Shown one piece after another: positions 7,865 through 16,827 of a stretch of DNA of 45,903 nucleotides. The translations under genes and the position numbers were made by a program. The first letter of the stretch is position 1. Every line of letters starts with the position of its first letter. The notes below the pieces were generated by a model. The model had not been told where the DNA came from. It saw only the letters and a program-made list of their open reading frames with translations, and did not search any database. The stretch lies in NCBI GenBank assembly GCA_900548115.1, contig URJL01000014.1:1-45903 (forward strand), read 5' to 3'. Origin of the DNA: an uncultured Eubacteriales bacterium (lineage in GTDB: Bacteria; Bacillota; Clostridia; Oscillospirales; CAG-382).

Positions 7865-9480
7865 AATACGGTGTTTCCTCCGATAAGGTGTTTCGTGTTC
7901 TTTACGGCGCGTGCGACGGTGCGGCAGCGTTCGGAAGCGACAACGTCAACGCCGAGCGAAAGCGCCTTTTGCGCTTTTTCTTCGCTGTCACTCGCGTCGC
8001 GCAAAAGGGCTTCGACATAAAGCCCCCGCTTGTGCGCTCCTTTTATACTTTCCTCGCTCCACCGATCAAGATCTGCGGCGATGCGCACACAGCCGTATTC
8101 TTCGGCGGCGCAAAGCGTCTTTTCGGAAAGCTCTCTTGTGTACAGCGCGCGGGGGAGGGAAGGCGCGGCCCCCCTCAAAAGGGCGAGCGTCTTTTCGTCT
8201 TCGACGAGAAGAAGGGTGTATTTTGCGCAGTCGTACAGAAAAACAAGACGTGCGATCTCTTCAATAAGCGCTTTGTCGGGCGTTTTCAGCAAGAGCGCGA
8301 AGAGCGTGTGACAGGTGTATTTTTGAAAAACGTTCGCAAGCGTTGCAATGGGAAGATGGGCAAATTCCTCTCCGAAGCCCTTGCCGAAATCAAAGAGGGA
8401 AAGCTCCGAAAGGGTATACTCCCGAATTTTTCCGTGTCCGTCGGAAATGTTTTCGAGCGCCTCGTCGGGCGCAAGGACCGCCTTTCCGTCCCGCGTCGAA
8501 TAAACCGTGAGCAGCGTCTCGTCACAGCCCGACGCAACGGCACAGGCAATCGAATAAAGACTGCTTTTCGGCGCGGCACCGTAAAATCCGTCGACCGACG
8601 AGGAGCGGGGATAGGCGGTCTTTTCGTCGTTTCGTACAAGGAAAGGACCGGCGGGACGGTATTTATACGGGCGGCGGCCTTTTTCGCAGTAATCAAAATG
8701 CGACGAGGGCGGATTGCCGAAGCCCGCGGGCTTGTAAAACTTTTTCGTAAAATCCGCTTCAAGCGTTTCCATGCCGACGCGGCTCTTCATGTTCAGAAGG
8801 ATCTTTCCGTCGGGCGCGACGATCATACTGCCGCCGCCGATCTCGCTGTCCTCGCCCATGCTGACCGAAGCGCGCAGAACGTAGGCGTTGGTGTTGTAGG
8901 CGAGAAAAGAGCTCATGCACTCGAGATAATGCTGCGGATCGCTGCGCTGGTGCGAACAGCCGATAATGACGTCGGGACGGAAGCGCGCGATATTCGCATA
9001 ATTTTCGTAAAAATAGAAATCGTAGCAGGTGAGAAATGCAAAACGGATTCCCTCCACCGTCACGATTGTCGGAAAGGTCGGCGAAAAGGAATATTCGTCG
9101 TCGAGGTGCATAACGCTGCTCTCCGACGGCACAAGATGCTGTTTGTCGTAAAAGCCCGCGATCTTTCCTTCGCGGTCAAAGGCGTAGGTCGTATTGCGAA
9201 AACCGTTTCCCGCGTCGTGGCGCGCGTTGATAAACAAAATACAGTGACATCGCTTTGCCGTTTCGGAGGCTTTTCTCAAGAGGATCTGGTTATATTTTGC
9301 GACTGCTTCGTCGTTTTGCTCTTTGGATGCGCAATAGCACGGCTGATCGGAATCCTCGGGAAACACGACGACATCCATGCTCTCGTCGCAGGCGTCGAGA
9401 TACGACAGCGTTTTTTCGAAAAATTCGTCCGACCGAGCGTAATCGGCGGAATAAGCGGGCTGAACAATGCAAATTTTCAT
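7861..9480 (-). CDS. nitrilase-family hydrolase fused to a degenerate GDPD-like domain
   Basis: 539 residues. Residues 1-275 are a carbon-nitrogen hydrolase with the expected triad: Glu42 (FPED), Lys113 (YDKQH) and Cys152 (LTCYDFYF). Residues 302-535 follow the glycerophosphodiester phosphodiesterase pattern: an AP-x3-L helix, STRDGKAVL, ISDGHGKIREYTLSELSLFD, IATLANVF, LLLKTP, and a last strand SLGVDVVASERC. Yet the catalytic HR, ENT, E-x-D and HD residues of active GDPDs are replaced (FYG, KSS, LTV, APD), so this half is probably inactive and may bind a ligand or partner. Start ATG at 9480 has AGAGGA upstream; first gene of the operon. The substrate of the amidase half cannot be deduced. The GDPD reading rests on my alignment by eye. 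Confidence 0.82.
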   Translation of the reverse strand: MKICIVQPAYSADYARSDEFFEKTLSYLDACDESMDVVVFPEDSDQPCYCASKEQNDEAVAKYNQILLRKASETAKRCHCILFINARHDAGNGFRNTTYAFDREGKIAGFYDKQHLVPSESSVMHLDDEYSFSPTFPTIVTVEGIRFAFLTCYDFYFYENYANIARFRPDVIIGCSHQRSDPQHYLECMSSFLAYNTNAYVLRASVSMGEDSEIGGGSMIVAPDGKILLNMKSRVGMETLEADFTKKFYKPAGFGNPPSSHFDYCEKGRRPYKYRPAGPFLVRNDEKTAYPRSSSVDGFYGAAPKSSLYSIACAVASGCDETLLTVYSTRDGKAVLAPDEALENISDGHGKIREYTLSELSLFDFGKGFGEEFAHLPIATLANVFQKYTCHTLFALLLKTPDKALIEEIARLVFLYDCAKYTLLLVEDEKTLALLRGAAPSLPRALYTRELSEKTLCAAEEYGCVRIAADLDRWSEESIKGAHKRGLYVEALLRDASDSEEKAQKALSLGVDVVASERCRTVARAVKNTKHLIGGNTVL

Positions 9481-9567
9481 AAAAATCCTCTTAAAGCTCC
9501 CTTTTATTTGAAATACGGAGCGCGCGGGAAGATACCGACCCACACAATATTCCTATTGTATTTTATT

Positions 9568-9596
9568 ATTGTAACACAAATGCACGTACATTTCAA
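9568..9596 (-). promoter_or_regulatory. promoter of the nitrilase-rimO-pgsA operon
   Basis: Minus strand: TTGAAA (9591-9596), 17-bp spacer, TACAAT (9568-9573). Start of transcription near 9561, some 80 bases before the first gene. With the terminator at 2804 it defines a seven-gene unit. Confidence 0.85.
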
Positions 9597-9653
9597 GAAG
9601 TTCTGCCGAAAATACCGAAAAATTCTCACGGTCGACCGAAATCGACACGGGAT

Positions 9654-9708
9654 TTAACACAGATTTAACACAGAGCCGATTTTTGATTTAACACAGCACG
9701 GTTATAAT
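9654..9708 (+). promoter_or_regulatory. PhoP-box-like repeats and promoter of the Na/Pi cotransporter
   Basis: TTAACA occurs at 9654-9659, 9665-9670 and 9688-9693, each within ATTTAACACAG; the first two are exactly 11 bases apart and the third 23 further. This matches the PhoP box of Bacillus (TTAACA direct repeats at 11-bp steps). A TATAAT at 9703-9708 follows with no good -35, as expected for an activated promoter. The downstream gene is a phosphate transporter. Confidence 0.72.
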
Positions 9709-9778
9709 AAAATTGTGTAAAATCGAAGAGTGTGAAATGAAGGGACGAAAAAGGAATTTCGTTCGGGAAGGACAAAGT

Positions 9779-11527
9779 ATGACATTGTTTGACGTGCTGC
9801 AGCTGGTCTGCGGACTCGCGCTGTTTCTGTACGGCATGGAGGTAATGGGCGAATCTTTGAAAAAGAGCGCCGGAAACCGTTTGAAGCTGATTCTCGGCAA
9901 CATGACCTCCAATACATTTAAAGGCTTTCTTTTGGGACTCGGCGTCACGGCGATCATTCAGTCCTCGTCGGCGACGACGGTTATGGTGGTCGGCTTTGTA
10001 AACTCGGGTACCATGACGCTTCGTCAGGCGATCGGCGTTATTATGGGCGCAAACGTCGGAACGGCGGTCACTTCGTGGCTGACAGGTCTTTCGGGCGTCG
10101 GCGGCGGAGAATTTTCGGCGGTCGAATGGTTAAAGCCCGATTCGTGGATGCCCTTTTTGGCACTCATCGGAATTTGCTTTATCATGTTTTCCAAGCGCGG
10201 AAAACGCAAGGATATCGGCGCGATACTGCTCGGCTTTGTCGTTCTGATGGTCGGCATGAATATGATGTCCGGCTCGGTTGCGGGGCTGAAAGAAAGCGAG
10301 AGCTTCCGTTCGATCCTCACCATGTTTGATAACCCCATTCTCGGCGTTATGGCGGGTCTTATCCTCACCGCCATCGTCCAGTCGTCCTCCGCTTCGGTCG
10401 GTATTTTACAGTCGTTGACGGCAACCGGTGCCATCACGTACGGAGCGGCGATCCCGATCATCATGGGGCAGAACATCGGCACCTGCGTCACGGCGCTCAT
10501 CTCGTCGGTCGGCGCGAACAAGAACGGAAAGCGCGCGGCGCTTGCTCATCTCTACTTCAACATCATCGGCGCTGTTTTCTGGCTGAGCATCTTCTATGCG
10601 CTCGACGCGGTTCTGCATTTTGAATTTTTGAACGATACCATCGGTATGTGGGGCGTTGCGGGCGTTCACACGATCTTCAAGCTTTTGTCGGTCGCTCTGA
10701 TCGCGCCCTTTACCAAGGGACTCGAAAAGCTTGCGACAATCTCGGTTCGGGACAAGGACAAGGACGAACATGTCAATCTTCTCGACGACCGTCTTTTGGA
10801 TACGCCTTCGGTCGCTATCGCCTGCGCCGACGAAGTGGCGCACACCATGGCGACGCTTTCGTGCGACGCGATGAAACTGTCGCTCGATATGATTCGGAAT
10901 TATGATGAAAAAACCGCCGACAAGATACGCGAAATGGAGGCAAAATGCGATGTTTACGAGGACACCCTCGGAACGTATCTTGTCAAGCTTTCGGGGCGCG
11001 ATCTTACAGAAGCGGACAGCCATGAGATCACGAAGCTGCTCCACATTATCGGCGATTTCGAGCGCATATCCGACCACGCGGTGAATGTTCTCGAATCGGC
11101 GGAGGAATTGAAAGACAAAAAGATCAATTTTTCCGAAGAAGCGCAAAAGGAAATTTCGGTTATGTCGGCGGCGTTGAAGCAGATCCTTACGCTTGCCTGC
11201 GACGCATATCTTCACGATGATCTTGCGTTGGCGCAAAAAGTCGAGCCGCTCGAGCAGGTAGTCGATTATCTGCGCGACCGAATCAAGCTCAATCACGTTT
11301 TGCGGCTTCAGAAAAACGAATGCACCATCGAGCACGGTTTTGTGCTGTCGGATCTGCTTACGAATTTCGAGCGTGTGTCCGACCATTGCTCGAACATCGC
11401 CGGCTGTCTCATCGAAATTACCGGACACAATGCGCTGGATGTGCATAAGTATCTCGGCGAAATGAAGACCGACAATCACGATTTCGAAGAACAGTACGAA
11501 GCGTACAAGAAGCAGTACGCGCTCTGA
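9779..11527 (+). CDS. Na+/phosphate cotransporter with C-terminal PhoU-like domain
   Basis: 582 residues. The two inverted Na/Pi-cotransporter repeats carry the signatures QSSSATT (61-67) and QSSSASV (201-207), the sodium and phosphate-binding motifs of the SLC34/NptA family, within about eight to nine membrane spans. Residues ~350-580 are helical and PhoU-like, as in the bacterial YjbB group, probably a cytoplasmic regulatory domain. Start ATG at 9779 is preceded by GGGAAGGA; an earlier in-frame ATG at 9737 and TG-type starts lie before any ribosome site. It stands alone between promoter and terminator. The PhoP-like repeats suggest induction by phosphate shortage. Confidence 0.93.
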   Translation: MTLFDVLQLVCGLALFLYGMEVMGESLKKSAGNRLKLILGNMTSNTFKGFLLGLGVTAIIQSSSATTVMVVGFVNSGTMTLRQAIGVIMGANVGTAVTSWLTGLSGVGGGEFSAVEWLKPDSWMPFLALIGICFIMFSKRGKRKDIGAILLGFVVLMVGMNMMSGSVAGLKESESFRSILTMFDNPILGVMAGLILTAIVQSSSASVGILQSLTATGAITYGAAIPIIMGQNIGTCVTALISSVGANKNGKRAALAHLYFNIIGAVFWLSIFYALDAVLHFEFLNDTIGMWGVAGVHTIFKLLSVALIAPFTKGLEKLATISVRDKDKDEHVNLLDDRLLDTPSVAIACADEVAHTMATLSCDAMKLSLDMIRNYDEKTADKIREMEAKCDVYEDTLGTYLVKLSGRDLTEADSHEITKLLHIIGDFERISDHAVNVLESAEELKDKKINFSEEAQKEISVMSAALKQILTLACDAYLHDDLALAQKVEPLEQVVDYLRDRIKLNHVLRLQKNECTIEHGFVLSDLLTNFERVSDHCSNIAGCLIEITGHNALDVHKYLGEMKTDNHDFEEQYEAYKKQYAL

Positions 11528-11542
11528 TAACAGATGAAAAAC

Positions 11543-11575
11543 AGAAAGCACCGATCTTGGATCGGTGCTTTCTTT
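11543..11575. terminator. bidirectional terminator
   Basis: Perfect stem AGAAAGCACCGATC/GATCGGTGCTTTCT (11543-11573) with loop TTG, then TCTTTT on the plus strand and TTTTTC on the minus strand. It ends the phosphate transporter gene and the convergent MFS gene. Confidence 0.92.
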
Positions 11576-11592
11576 TGCGATAGGTAACAACT

Positions 11593-12825
11593 TCATTTTT
11601 CGACTCTCGAAAAATTGCCCCACGGCTTTGCCGCGATAAGGCAAAGCGCAACGGCGGCAACACAGATCGCCGCCCAGCTCCACACGGTGAAATACCATCC
11701 GAACGACGTCGAAAGAGCGGCAAAGCCGTAGCCCGAAAGTGCGCTTCCGACATACGTCATCGAATTCAAAAGACCCGAGACGAAGGATACCTTTCCGCTT
11801 GAAGCAAAATACGGGGGGATCATGCAGGTGAAAATGACGTTGACGCCGTGCATACAGCCGGTCAATACGGTCGCAAGCAGTACGGCCGCAATCACATTTC
11901 CGTCATGGAAGAAGGAAAGAAGGATCGCGGAGACCATGGCGACACCGAAGAAGGAACAAGCGCACAAAAGCTCGTTGCGGATCCATTTGCGGTTGACAAA
12001 GGCGGCAAATTCGTTGCAGATAAGACCGAAGATCGGCATTAAAACGCAGGTGAGAATCGCGATGCCCGATTCCAGATGAAATACGTTCTTTACATAGGTC
12101 GGCATCCAGGTCTGAACTCCGTCGCGAAGGGCGCCCTGTAAAATGATGGGAGGCATGATCAGGATCAGAAGCCCGATCGGCAAAGCCGCGTTTCGAATCG
12201 ATACTGCGGGAGCGGACGCTTTTTTCGCCGCGATCTCGGTGCTTTTTTTCACGTCGGGCATTTTGATAAAAACGACACACGCCATAACGGCGGCAGAAAA
12301 AGCCGAGACAAAAAACATGGATTTCCATCCGGCAAGATGGATCAGAAGGGGAGCGAACGCATAGACCGAGACGGTTCCGAGCGCACTGCCGTAGCAGACC
12401 TTGACGCAGGCTTTTTTATAGCCGTCGGAATCCAAGGAAGCCGACAGAACCTTTACGATCGGCGGCCACATCATGGCTTGCGCCAAACCGTTTACGCACC
12501 AAGCGGCGGTAATGCAGGGGATGTTCGGGCAAAACGGCAAAAGAAAATTCATAAGAGCCGTTGTGCAAAGTCCTGCGGAGATCAAAAATCGCGGACGGAT
12601 ACGGTCGCCGAGATAGCCGCTCAGCAATTGCCCCGCACCGTAAAAAATCGAAAGCCCCGTCACGGCAAGCGACAGCTGTTCGTTGGAAAATCCTGTCGCA
12701 TTCTGCATTTCCAAAAGCACGGCTCCGTAATTGATACGGGTTATGTAGCTGACGAAGTATGTCACGGTACACAAAACGACCAAAAGCACGGGGGACAGCG
12801 CTTTATTTTCTTTTGTAAGATTCAA
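11593..12825 (-). CDS. MFS transporter (organophosphate/glycerol-3-phosphate antiporter-like)
   Basis: 410 residues with twelve hydrophobic segments, a major facilitator. The opening YFVSYITRINYGAVL, the GYLGDRIRPR loop between spans 2 and 3, and NGLAQAMMWPPIVK resemble the GlpT/UhpT-type OPA family more than sugar symporters, but substrate is unknown. The start is probably TTG at 12825, because GAAGGG lies six bases upstream; the reading frame is open further, to about 12921, without a ribosome site. It has its own extended -10 promoter and shares a terminator with the Na/Pi transporter. Confidence 0.85.
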   Translation of the reverse strand: MNLTKENKALSPVLLVVLCTVTYFVSYITRINYGAVLLEMQNATGFSNEQLSLAVTGLSIFYGAGQLLSGYLGDRIRPRFLISAGLCTTALMNFLLPFCPNIPCITAAWCVNGLAQAMMWPPIVKVLSASLDSDGYKKACVKVCYGSALGTVSVYAFAPLLIHLAGWKSMFFVSAFSAAVMACVVFIKMPDVKKSTEIAAKKASAPAVSIRNAALPIGLLILIMPPIILQGALRDGVQTWMPTYVKNVFHLESGIAILTCVLMPIFGLICNEFAAFVNRKWIRNELLCACSFFGVAMVSAILLSFFHDGNVIAAVLLATVLTGCMHGVNVIFTCMIPPYFASSGKVSFVSGLLNSMTYVGSALSGYGFAALSTSFGWYFTVWSWAAICVAAVALCLIAAKPWGNFSRVEK

Positions 12826-12926
12826 AAGATACCCTTCTTTCCGTTTTTCTGTTGAGAGAAACTTCCGTTTTCCTTTTTTACCACAAAACGCGACAAAAAG
12901 CGCGCTTTCGGGCAAAACCAAAGCAC

Positions 12927-12935
12927 ATTATAGCA
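12927..12935 (-). promoter_or_regulatory. extended -10 promoter of the MFS gene
   Basis: Minus strand TGCTATAAT, an extended -10, about 100 bases before the TTG start. The -35 position holds only TGTTTT. The 12936-13075 stretch beside it shows nothing else I can interpret. Confidence 0.55.
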
Positions 12936-13075
12936 CAGGAATCGCGGAAAAAACAGGGGAATTTGTGAATAAATCAGATCTTATGGCTCTTGCTTGTGAA
13001 AGAAATAAAGCGAAGAAAAGAAATGAGAAAACAAAGCGCAATCGCGGGTTGAGCCGAAAATACTTTGTCTGCCGC

Positions 13076-13594
13076 TTATTCCGTTTTTTCGGAAATTTCC
13101 GAAATTTCGCAAACATACATCGTGTGAAAATCCTTTGCGGGATAGAATTTATCCACGATTGCCGAATCAAGGAAAGAAGTCTCATTGAGCGGCTGAGCAA
13201 ACAGCTTTCGCCCGACGATCGTAAGGCGCGCTTCGTCAAAATATACGGCACCGTCGCGGACCGCGGCATGAAGATTTGCATTTCGGATTTTGTCCTCGCC
13301 GCGTCCCGAATGCGTTCCGCAGTAGTTCAGAGCCGCGCGATATTTTGACGGATCGAAAAAGGAAAGGCTGATCTTGTCGGAACGGTCGATAAATTCCTTT
13401 GTGAAACGCTGCGGGCGGACAAAACAGAAAAATGCGTTTTTGCCCCACAAAACGCCCATTCCGCCCCAGCTTGCCGTAAGCGTACCGATTGTTTTGTCGG
13501 TTCTGCCTCCGTCAAAAGCGGAAACGAGCATCCAGTCTTTTCCGATCGCCGTAAAGACCTTCGGATCGAATTCTTCGGGAGTGTAATACTTCAT
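13076..13594 (-). CDS. flavin reductase-like FMN-binding protein
   Basis: 172 residues with the split-barrel of flavin reductase/flavoredoxin proteins: GTLTASWGGMGVLWGKNAFFCFVRPQRFT is the FMN-binding strand-loop-strand (about 37-66), followed by SLSFFDPSKYRAALNYCGTHSGR and a short C-terminal part. Members bind FMN and move electrons in anaerobes or reduce flavins with NAD(P)H; the partner is not shown here. ATG at 13594 has AAAGGAG upstream. It lies 67 bases after the NERD gene with no terminator between, so they may be cotranscribed. Confidence 0.85.
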   Translation of the reverse strand: MKYYTPEEFDPKVFTAIGKDWMLVSAFDGGRTDKTIGTLTASWGGMGVLWGKNAFFCFVRPQRFTKEFIDRSDKISLSFFDPSKYRAALNYCGTHSGRGEDKIRNANLHAAVRDGAVYFDEARLTIVGRKLFAQPLNETSFLDSAIVDKFYPAKDFHTMYVCEISEISEKTE

Positions 13595-13661
13595 ATAAAA
13601 ATCTCCTTTCTCTTTTTCACGATATATGCCGATCGATCGATAAATAGCACTGCGGACGGGC

Positions 13662-14639
13662 TCAGGTTGAAGAAACGTCATTGTTTCCGACGGAATTTGT
13701 TTCCGTGTAACGGCAATACGGGTAGGCGGAACAGCCAAAAAATATTTCTCCGCGTCTCTCACCTCTGCGCGACACCCTCATGACCAAAGGCATTCCGCAG
13801 CGCGGACATATTTTTGTTTTGACAGATTCTTGCGCCGCGACGGACGCATTTTCAAAATCTTCGGGCGTGTTCTTTACTTTTTTTACACAGACGGAGCTTT
13901 TTATATTCGCGACATGTTTGTTTTTTACTTCTTCGTCGACCTTGGCAAAGGGCAAAAGTAATGAGTACAGCTTATCGATTTCGTGCGGTTCTGCTTTTTG
14001 CTTATTGCGTGAAAAGAGCTTTTGGAGCGTTTCATTCAGTGCCGAGCGGCGGATGACCGGCGTGTCAGGGTCGGTAACGGTAACTCTTTTTAATTCACAG
14101 CGGTTTGAAAAAACAACAACGGAATAAAGCGGAATGCGGTCGCGCAGGCTTTCGGGTAAAAGCGCACGCAAATTTTTGATGTGCGTTTCGTTTTGTAAAA
14201 TCGGGTTATAGAAATTCTCCTTGACACTCCCGCGCCCCGCTTTCAAAGACTGCGTCCAATAATGCGCGTGTTCGTTTCCGAATATCCATCCGCTGTAATT
14301 TTTGCTTTCAAAAACGACGATTCCGTCCGAACCGATCATCAATATGTCGATCTCGGAGGTTTTTCCGTTTTCGGTGGGAATATACACGTTAAACAAGAGT
14401 TTTGCGCCTTCTTTCCGGTAACGGGAAAGTACCTCGGAAGTGAGATATTCGCCGTATTTTCCGAGATCGTTTGCGACTTCGGAGTATTTTTGAACGGTTG
14501 CGGCACGGTAAAAGCTTTTGTTGAATTTGTCCCGTTTCCGTACTTCGATTCCGAACCACGCCAAAAGTGCGGCAAGAATCATGCCGAGTACGAAAAGAAA
14601 AAAAGGCATATACAGAGAAAACAGTGCGGAAATATTCAT
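13662..14639 (-). CDS. membrane-anchored NERD-domain protein with topoisomerase-type zinc ribbon
   Basis: 325 residues: an N-terminal membrane span (about 8-30), a NERD (nuclease-related) domain (about 55-180), and a C-terminal four-cysteine zinc finger of topoisomerase I type (C278-P-R-C281 and C303-x5-C309). The nuclease-like core keeps Asp98 (EIDIL) and Glu111-x-Lys113 (FESKNY), as in restriction-endonuclease folds, so it could be active. NERD proteins are widespread, often on mobile elements, with poorly known roles. Start ATG at 14639 has AGAGGA ten bases upstream and a consensus promoter close behind. Confidence 0.88.
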   Translation of the reverse strand: MNISALFSLYMPFFLFVLGMILAALLAWFGIEVRKRDKFNKSFYRAATVQKYSEVANDLGKYGEYLTSEVLSRYRKEGAKLLFNVYIPTENGKTSEIDILMIGSDGIVVFESKNYSGWIFGNEHAHYWTQSLKAGRGSVKENFYNPILQNETHIKNLRALLPESLRDRIPLYSVVVFSNRCELKRVTVTDPDTPVIRRSALNETLQKLFSRNKQKAEPHEIDKLYSLLLPFAKVDEEVKNKHVANIKSSVCVKKVKNTPEDFENASVAAQESVKTKICPRCGMPLVMRVSRRGERRGEIFFGCSAYPYCRYTETNSVGNNDVSST

Positions 14640-14663
14640 AATTTTTACATCCTCTTTTTTTCT

Positions 14664-14692
14664 ATTTTAGCACGATTGCTTCGAATTTTCAA
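14664..14692 (-). promoter_or_regulatory. promoter of the NERD gene
   Basis: Minus strand TTGAAA (14687-14692), 17-bp spacer, TAAAAT (14664-14669) with TGC before it. The -35 abuts the T-run of the ftsH terminator, so the two signals are packed back to back. Confidence 0.82.
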
Positions 14693-14730
14693 GTAAAAAA
14701 GCAACCCTCTCGCTTTCGAGAGGGTTGCTT
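14693..14730 (-). terminator. terminator of the ruvC-to-ftsH directon
   Basis: Perfect 14-bp stem AAGCAACCCTCTCG/CGAGAGGGTTGCTT with an AAAG loop (14699-14730), followed by TTTTTTAC on the minus strand. It begins 10 bases past the ftsH stop. Confidence 0.95.
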
Positions 14731-14740
14731 CGTTACGACC

Positions 14741-16816
14741 TTATTCTTGTTTTTGCGATTCGTTATCGCTTTCCCGCTTATCTTCACCGTTGTCGTCACT
14801 TTCGGAAGCCTTTTCAACGGAATCGGGGTTGTTTTCGTCGGAATCATCCGACGAAAGATTTTCCTCGCCCGACGGCTTGACCGTAAAGGTCTGCCCGCGG
14901 CGTTTGCGGTCGTTTTCGCTCTCACTGCGCTTTTTCTTTTTCTCGGCAATGACGGCAATCTCTTCGATGGTCGGGGTGGGTTCGGTATCCATCAGGAAAC
15001 GGAACTGATCCTCGTCCATGGTTTCGTATTTTACCAAAAAATCGGCGGTCACGCGAACCTTTTCCTCATGCTCTCGAATAATCGTCTCGGCACTTCGGAA
15101 GCATTCGTCGATAATGCATTTGATCTCGCTGTCAATGAGAGCGGCGGTCTCGTCGGAATAATTCTTGGTATTGTTGAAATCACGTCCCAAGAAAATTTCG
15201 TCGTCCGAACGCTCGGAGGCGAAGGCAATGGGACCCAAACGGTCGCTCATGCCGTAGCGCGTTACCATATTGCGGGCAATTTCGGTCGCACGCTGAATAT
15301 CGTTGGACGCACCGCCCGAAATGTCGTCAAAGAAGACCTTTTCCGCCACACGGCCGCCGAGGATCATGGTAATCTCCTCCGTAAGTCCCCTCTTGTAAAC
15401 GCTGACTTTATCCTCCAGCGGCACGGTCAGAGTATAGCCGAGAGCGCGTCCGCTCGGAATGATCGAGATTTGACGAACGGGATCGACCGACGGTAAAAGA
15501 TGAGCAATAATGGCGTGACCCGCTTCATGATAAGCGGTCTTTTTCTTTTCATCGGGCTTGAACTTTCTCGATTTTTTCTGTGTGCCGACCATGATCTTGA
15601 GGGCGGCCTCCTCGATATCGTTCATGCCGATGAGCTTTTTGTGTTTGCGCGCCGCATGCAGCGCCGCTTCGTTCAAAAGATTGGCAAGATCGGCGCCGGT
15701 AAAGCCAACGGTGGTCTGAGCGATCTTTTCCAGGTCGACCGTTTCTTCAAACGGCTTGCCCCTGGCATGAACCTTTAAAATATCGATTCTTCCGCGAAGA
15801 TCGGGGTAGTTTACCGTGACCTGACGGTCAAAACGACCGGGACGCAGCAGTGCGGGGTCAAGAATATCGGGACGGTTGGTCGCCGCGATGACAATAACGC
15901 CCTCGTTGCTTCCGAAGCCGTCCATTTCGACGAGCAGCTGATTCAGCGTCTGTTCGCGCTCGTCATGTCCGCCGCCGAGACCGGCGCCGCGGTGACGTCC
16001 GACTGCATCGATTTCGTCGATGAAGATGATACTGGGCGCATTTTTCTTGGCATTTTCAAAAAGGTCGCGCACGCGTGAGGCACCGACACCGACATACATT
16101 TCGACAAAATCGGAACCCGAAATGGAATAAAAGGGAACGCCCGCTTCACCCGCAACGGCTTTGGCAAGCAAGGTTTTGCCTGTGCCGGGAGGTCCGACCA
16201 ACAGTACGCCGCGCGGAATTCTCGCACCCAGTTCGCTGAAGCGCCGGGGATTCTTTAAAAATTCAACGACCTCCTGCAGCTCCTCTTTCTCTTCATCCGC
16301 ACCCGCAACGTCGGTGAAGCGCACCTTGTTTTTAGAGTCTCCCACCAAATGGGCGCGGCTTCTGCCGAAGGAGTTTATCTTTCCGCCCTTTCCGCCCATC
16401 GCTTGATTGACTGATACAAAATAAATGATGATCACAAAGATCACGATCAGGATATACGGCAAAAAAGATACCCAAACGGGGATCTGTGTCGGCGGTTCAA
16501 AGTCGTAATGCTCGATAATGCCTTTTTCACTCTGATCGCGGTAAAGATCGCCGAGATCCTGATAGAACATATCGAGACTGCGCAGTTCATATACCACAGT
16601 GGTGTCACTTCCGCCGTCGTCTGCACGGATCGTCATGGTAAGGCGGTTGCTGTTATCGATCTCGAAATCCTTTACCTTTTCGGTTTCGAAATACTCGACA
16701 ACATCACTGTAGGTGATCGGTTTTTTGTCGCCGCCGCCCATCATGAAAGAGGTCACGGCAAGCATACCGATGATGATGACGACGTAAAACAGGATGACCC
16801 GAAGATTTTTATTCAT
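14741..16816 (-). CDS. ftsH: ATP-dependent zinc metalloprotease FtsH
   Basis: 691 residues. Membrane-anchored AAA+ protease that degrades misfolded and regulatory membrane proteins. Two membrane spans (about 6-25 and 113-135) flank a small extracytoplasmic domain; Walker A GPPGTGKT is at 208-215, the second region of homology NRPDILDPALLRPGRFDRQ near 315, and the zinc site HEAGH at 430-434. The C-terminal ~70 residues are acidic and disordered, longer than usual. ATG 16816 is used here; the codon before it is TTG (16819), which lies closer to the AAGGAG that overlaps the tilS stop and could be the true start. Confidence 0.97.
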   Translation of the reverse strand: MNKNLRVILFYVVIIIGMLAVTSFMMGGGDKKPITYSDVVEYFETEKVKDFEIDNSNRLTMTIRADDGGSDTTVVYELRSLDMFYQDLGDLYRDQSEKGIIEHYDFEPPTQIPVWVSFLPYILIVIFVIIIYFVSVNQAMGGKGGKINSFGRSRAHLVGDSKNKVRFTDVAGADEEKEELQEVVEFLKNPRRFSELGARIPRGVLLVGPPGTGKTLLAKAVAGEAGVPFYSISGSDFVEMYVGVGASRVRDLFENAKKNAPSIIFIDEIDAVGRHRGAGLGGGHDEREQTLNQLLVEMDGFGSNEGVIVIAATNRPDILDPALLRPGRFDRQVTVNYPDLRGRIDILKVHARGKPFEETVDLEKIAQTTVGFTGADLANLLNEAALHAARKHKKLIGMNDIEEAALKIMVGTQKKSRKFKPDEKKKTAYHEAGHAIIAHLLPSVDPVRQISIIPSGRALGYTLTVPLEDKVSVYKRGLTEEITMILGGRVAEKVFFDDISGGASNDIQRATEIARNMVTRYGMSDRLGPIAFASERSDDEIFLGRDFNNTKNYSDETAALIDSEIKCIIDECFRSAETIIREHEEKVRVTADFLVKYETMDEDQFRFLMDTEPTPTIEEIAVIAEKKKKRSESENDRKRRGQTFTVKPSGEENLSSDDSDENNPDSVEKASESDDNGEDKRESDNESQKQE

Positions 16817-16827
16817 CAACTATTTTA

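Noticed and set aside
7888..9657. 589-codon open frame on plus strand opposite the nitrilase gene
   Set aside because: The minus frame has the nitrilase triad, a ribosome site and a promoter; the plus frame is a basic, low-meaning sequence.
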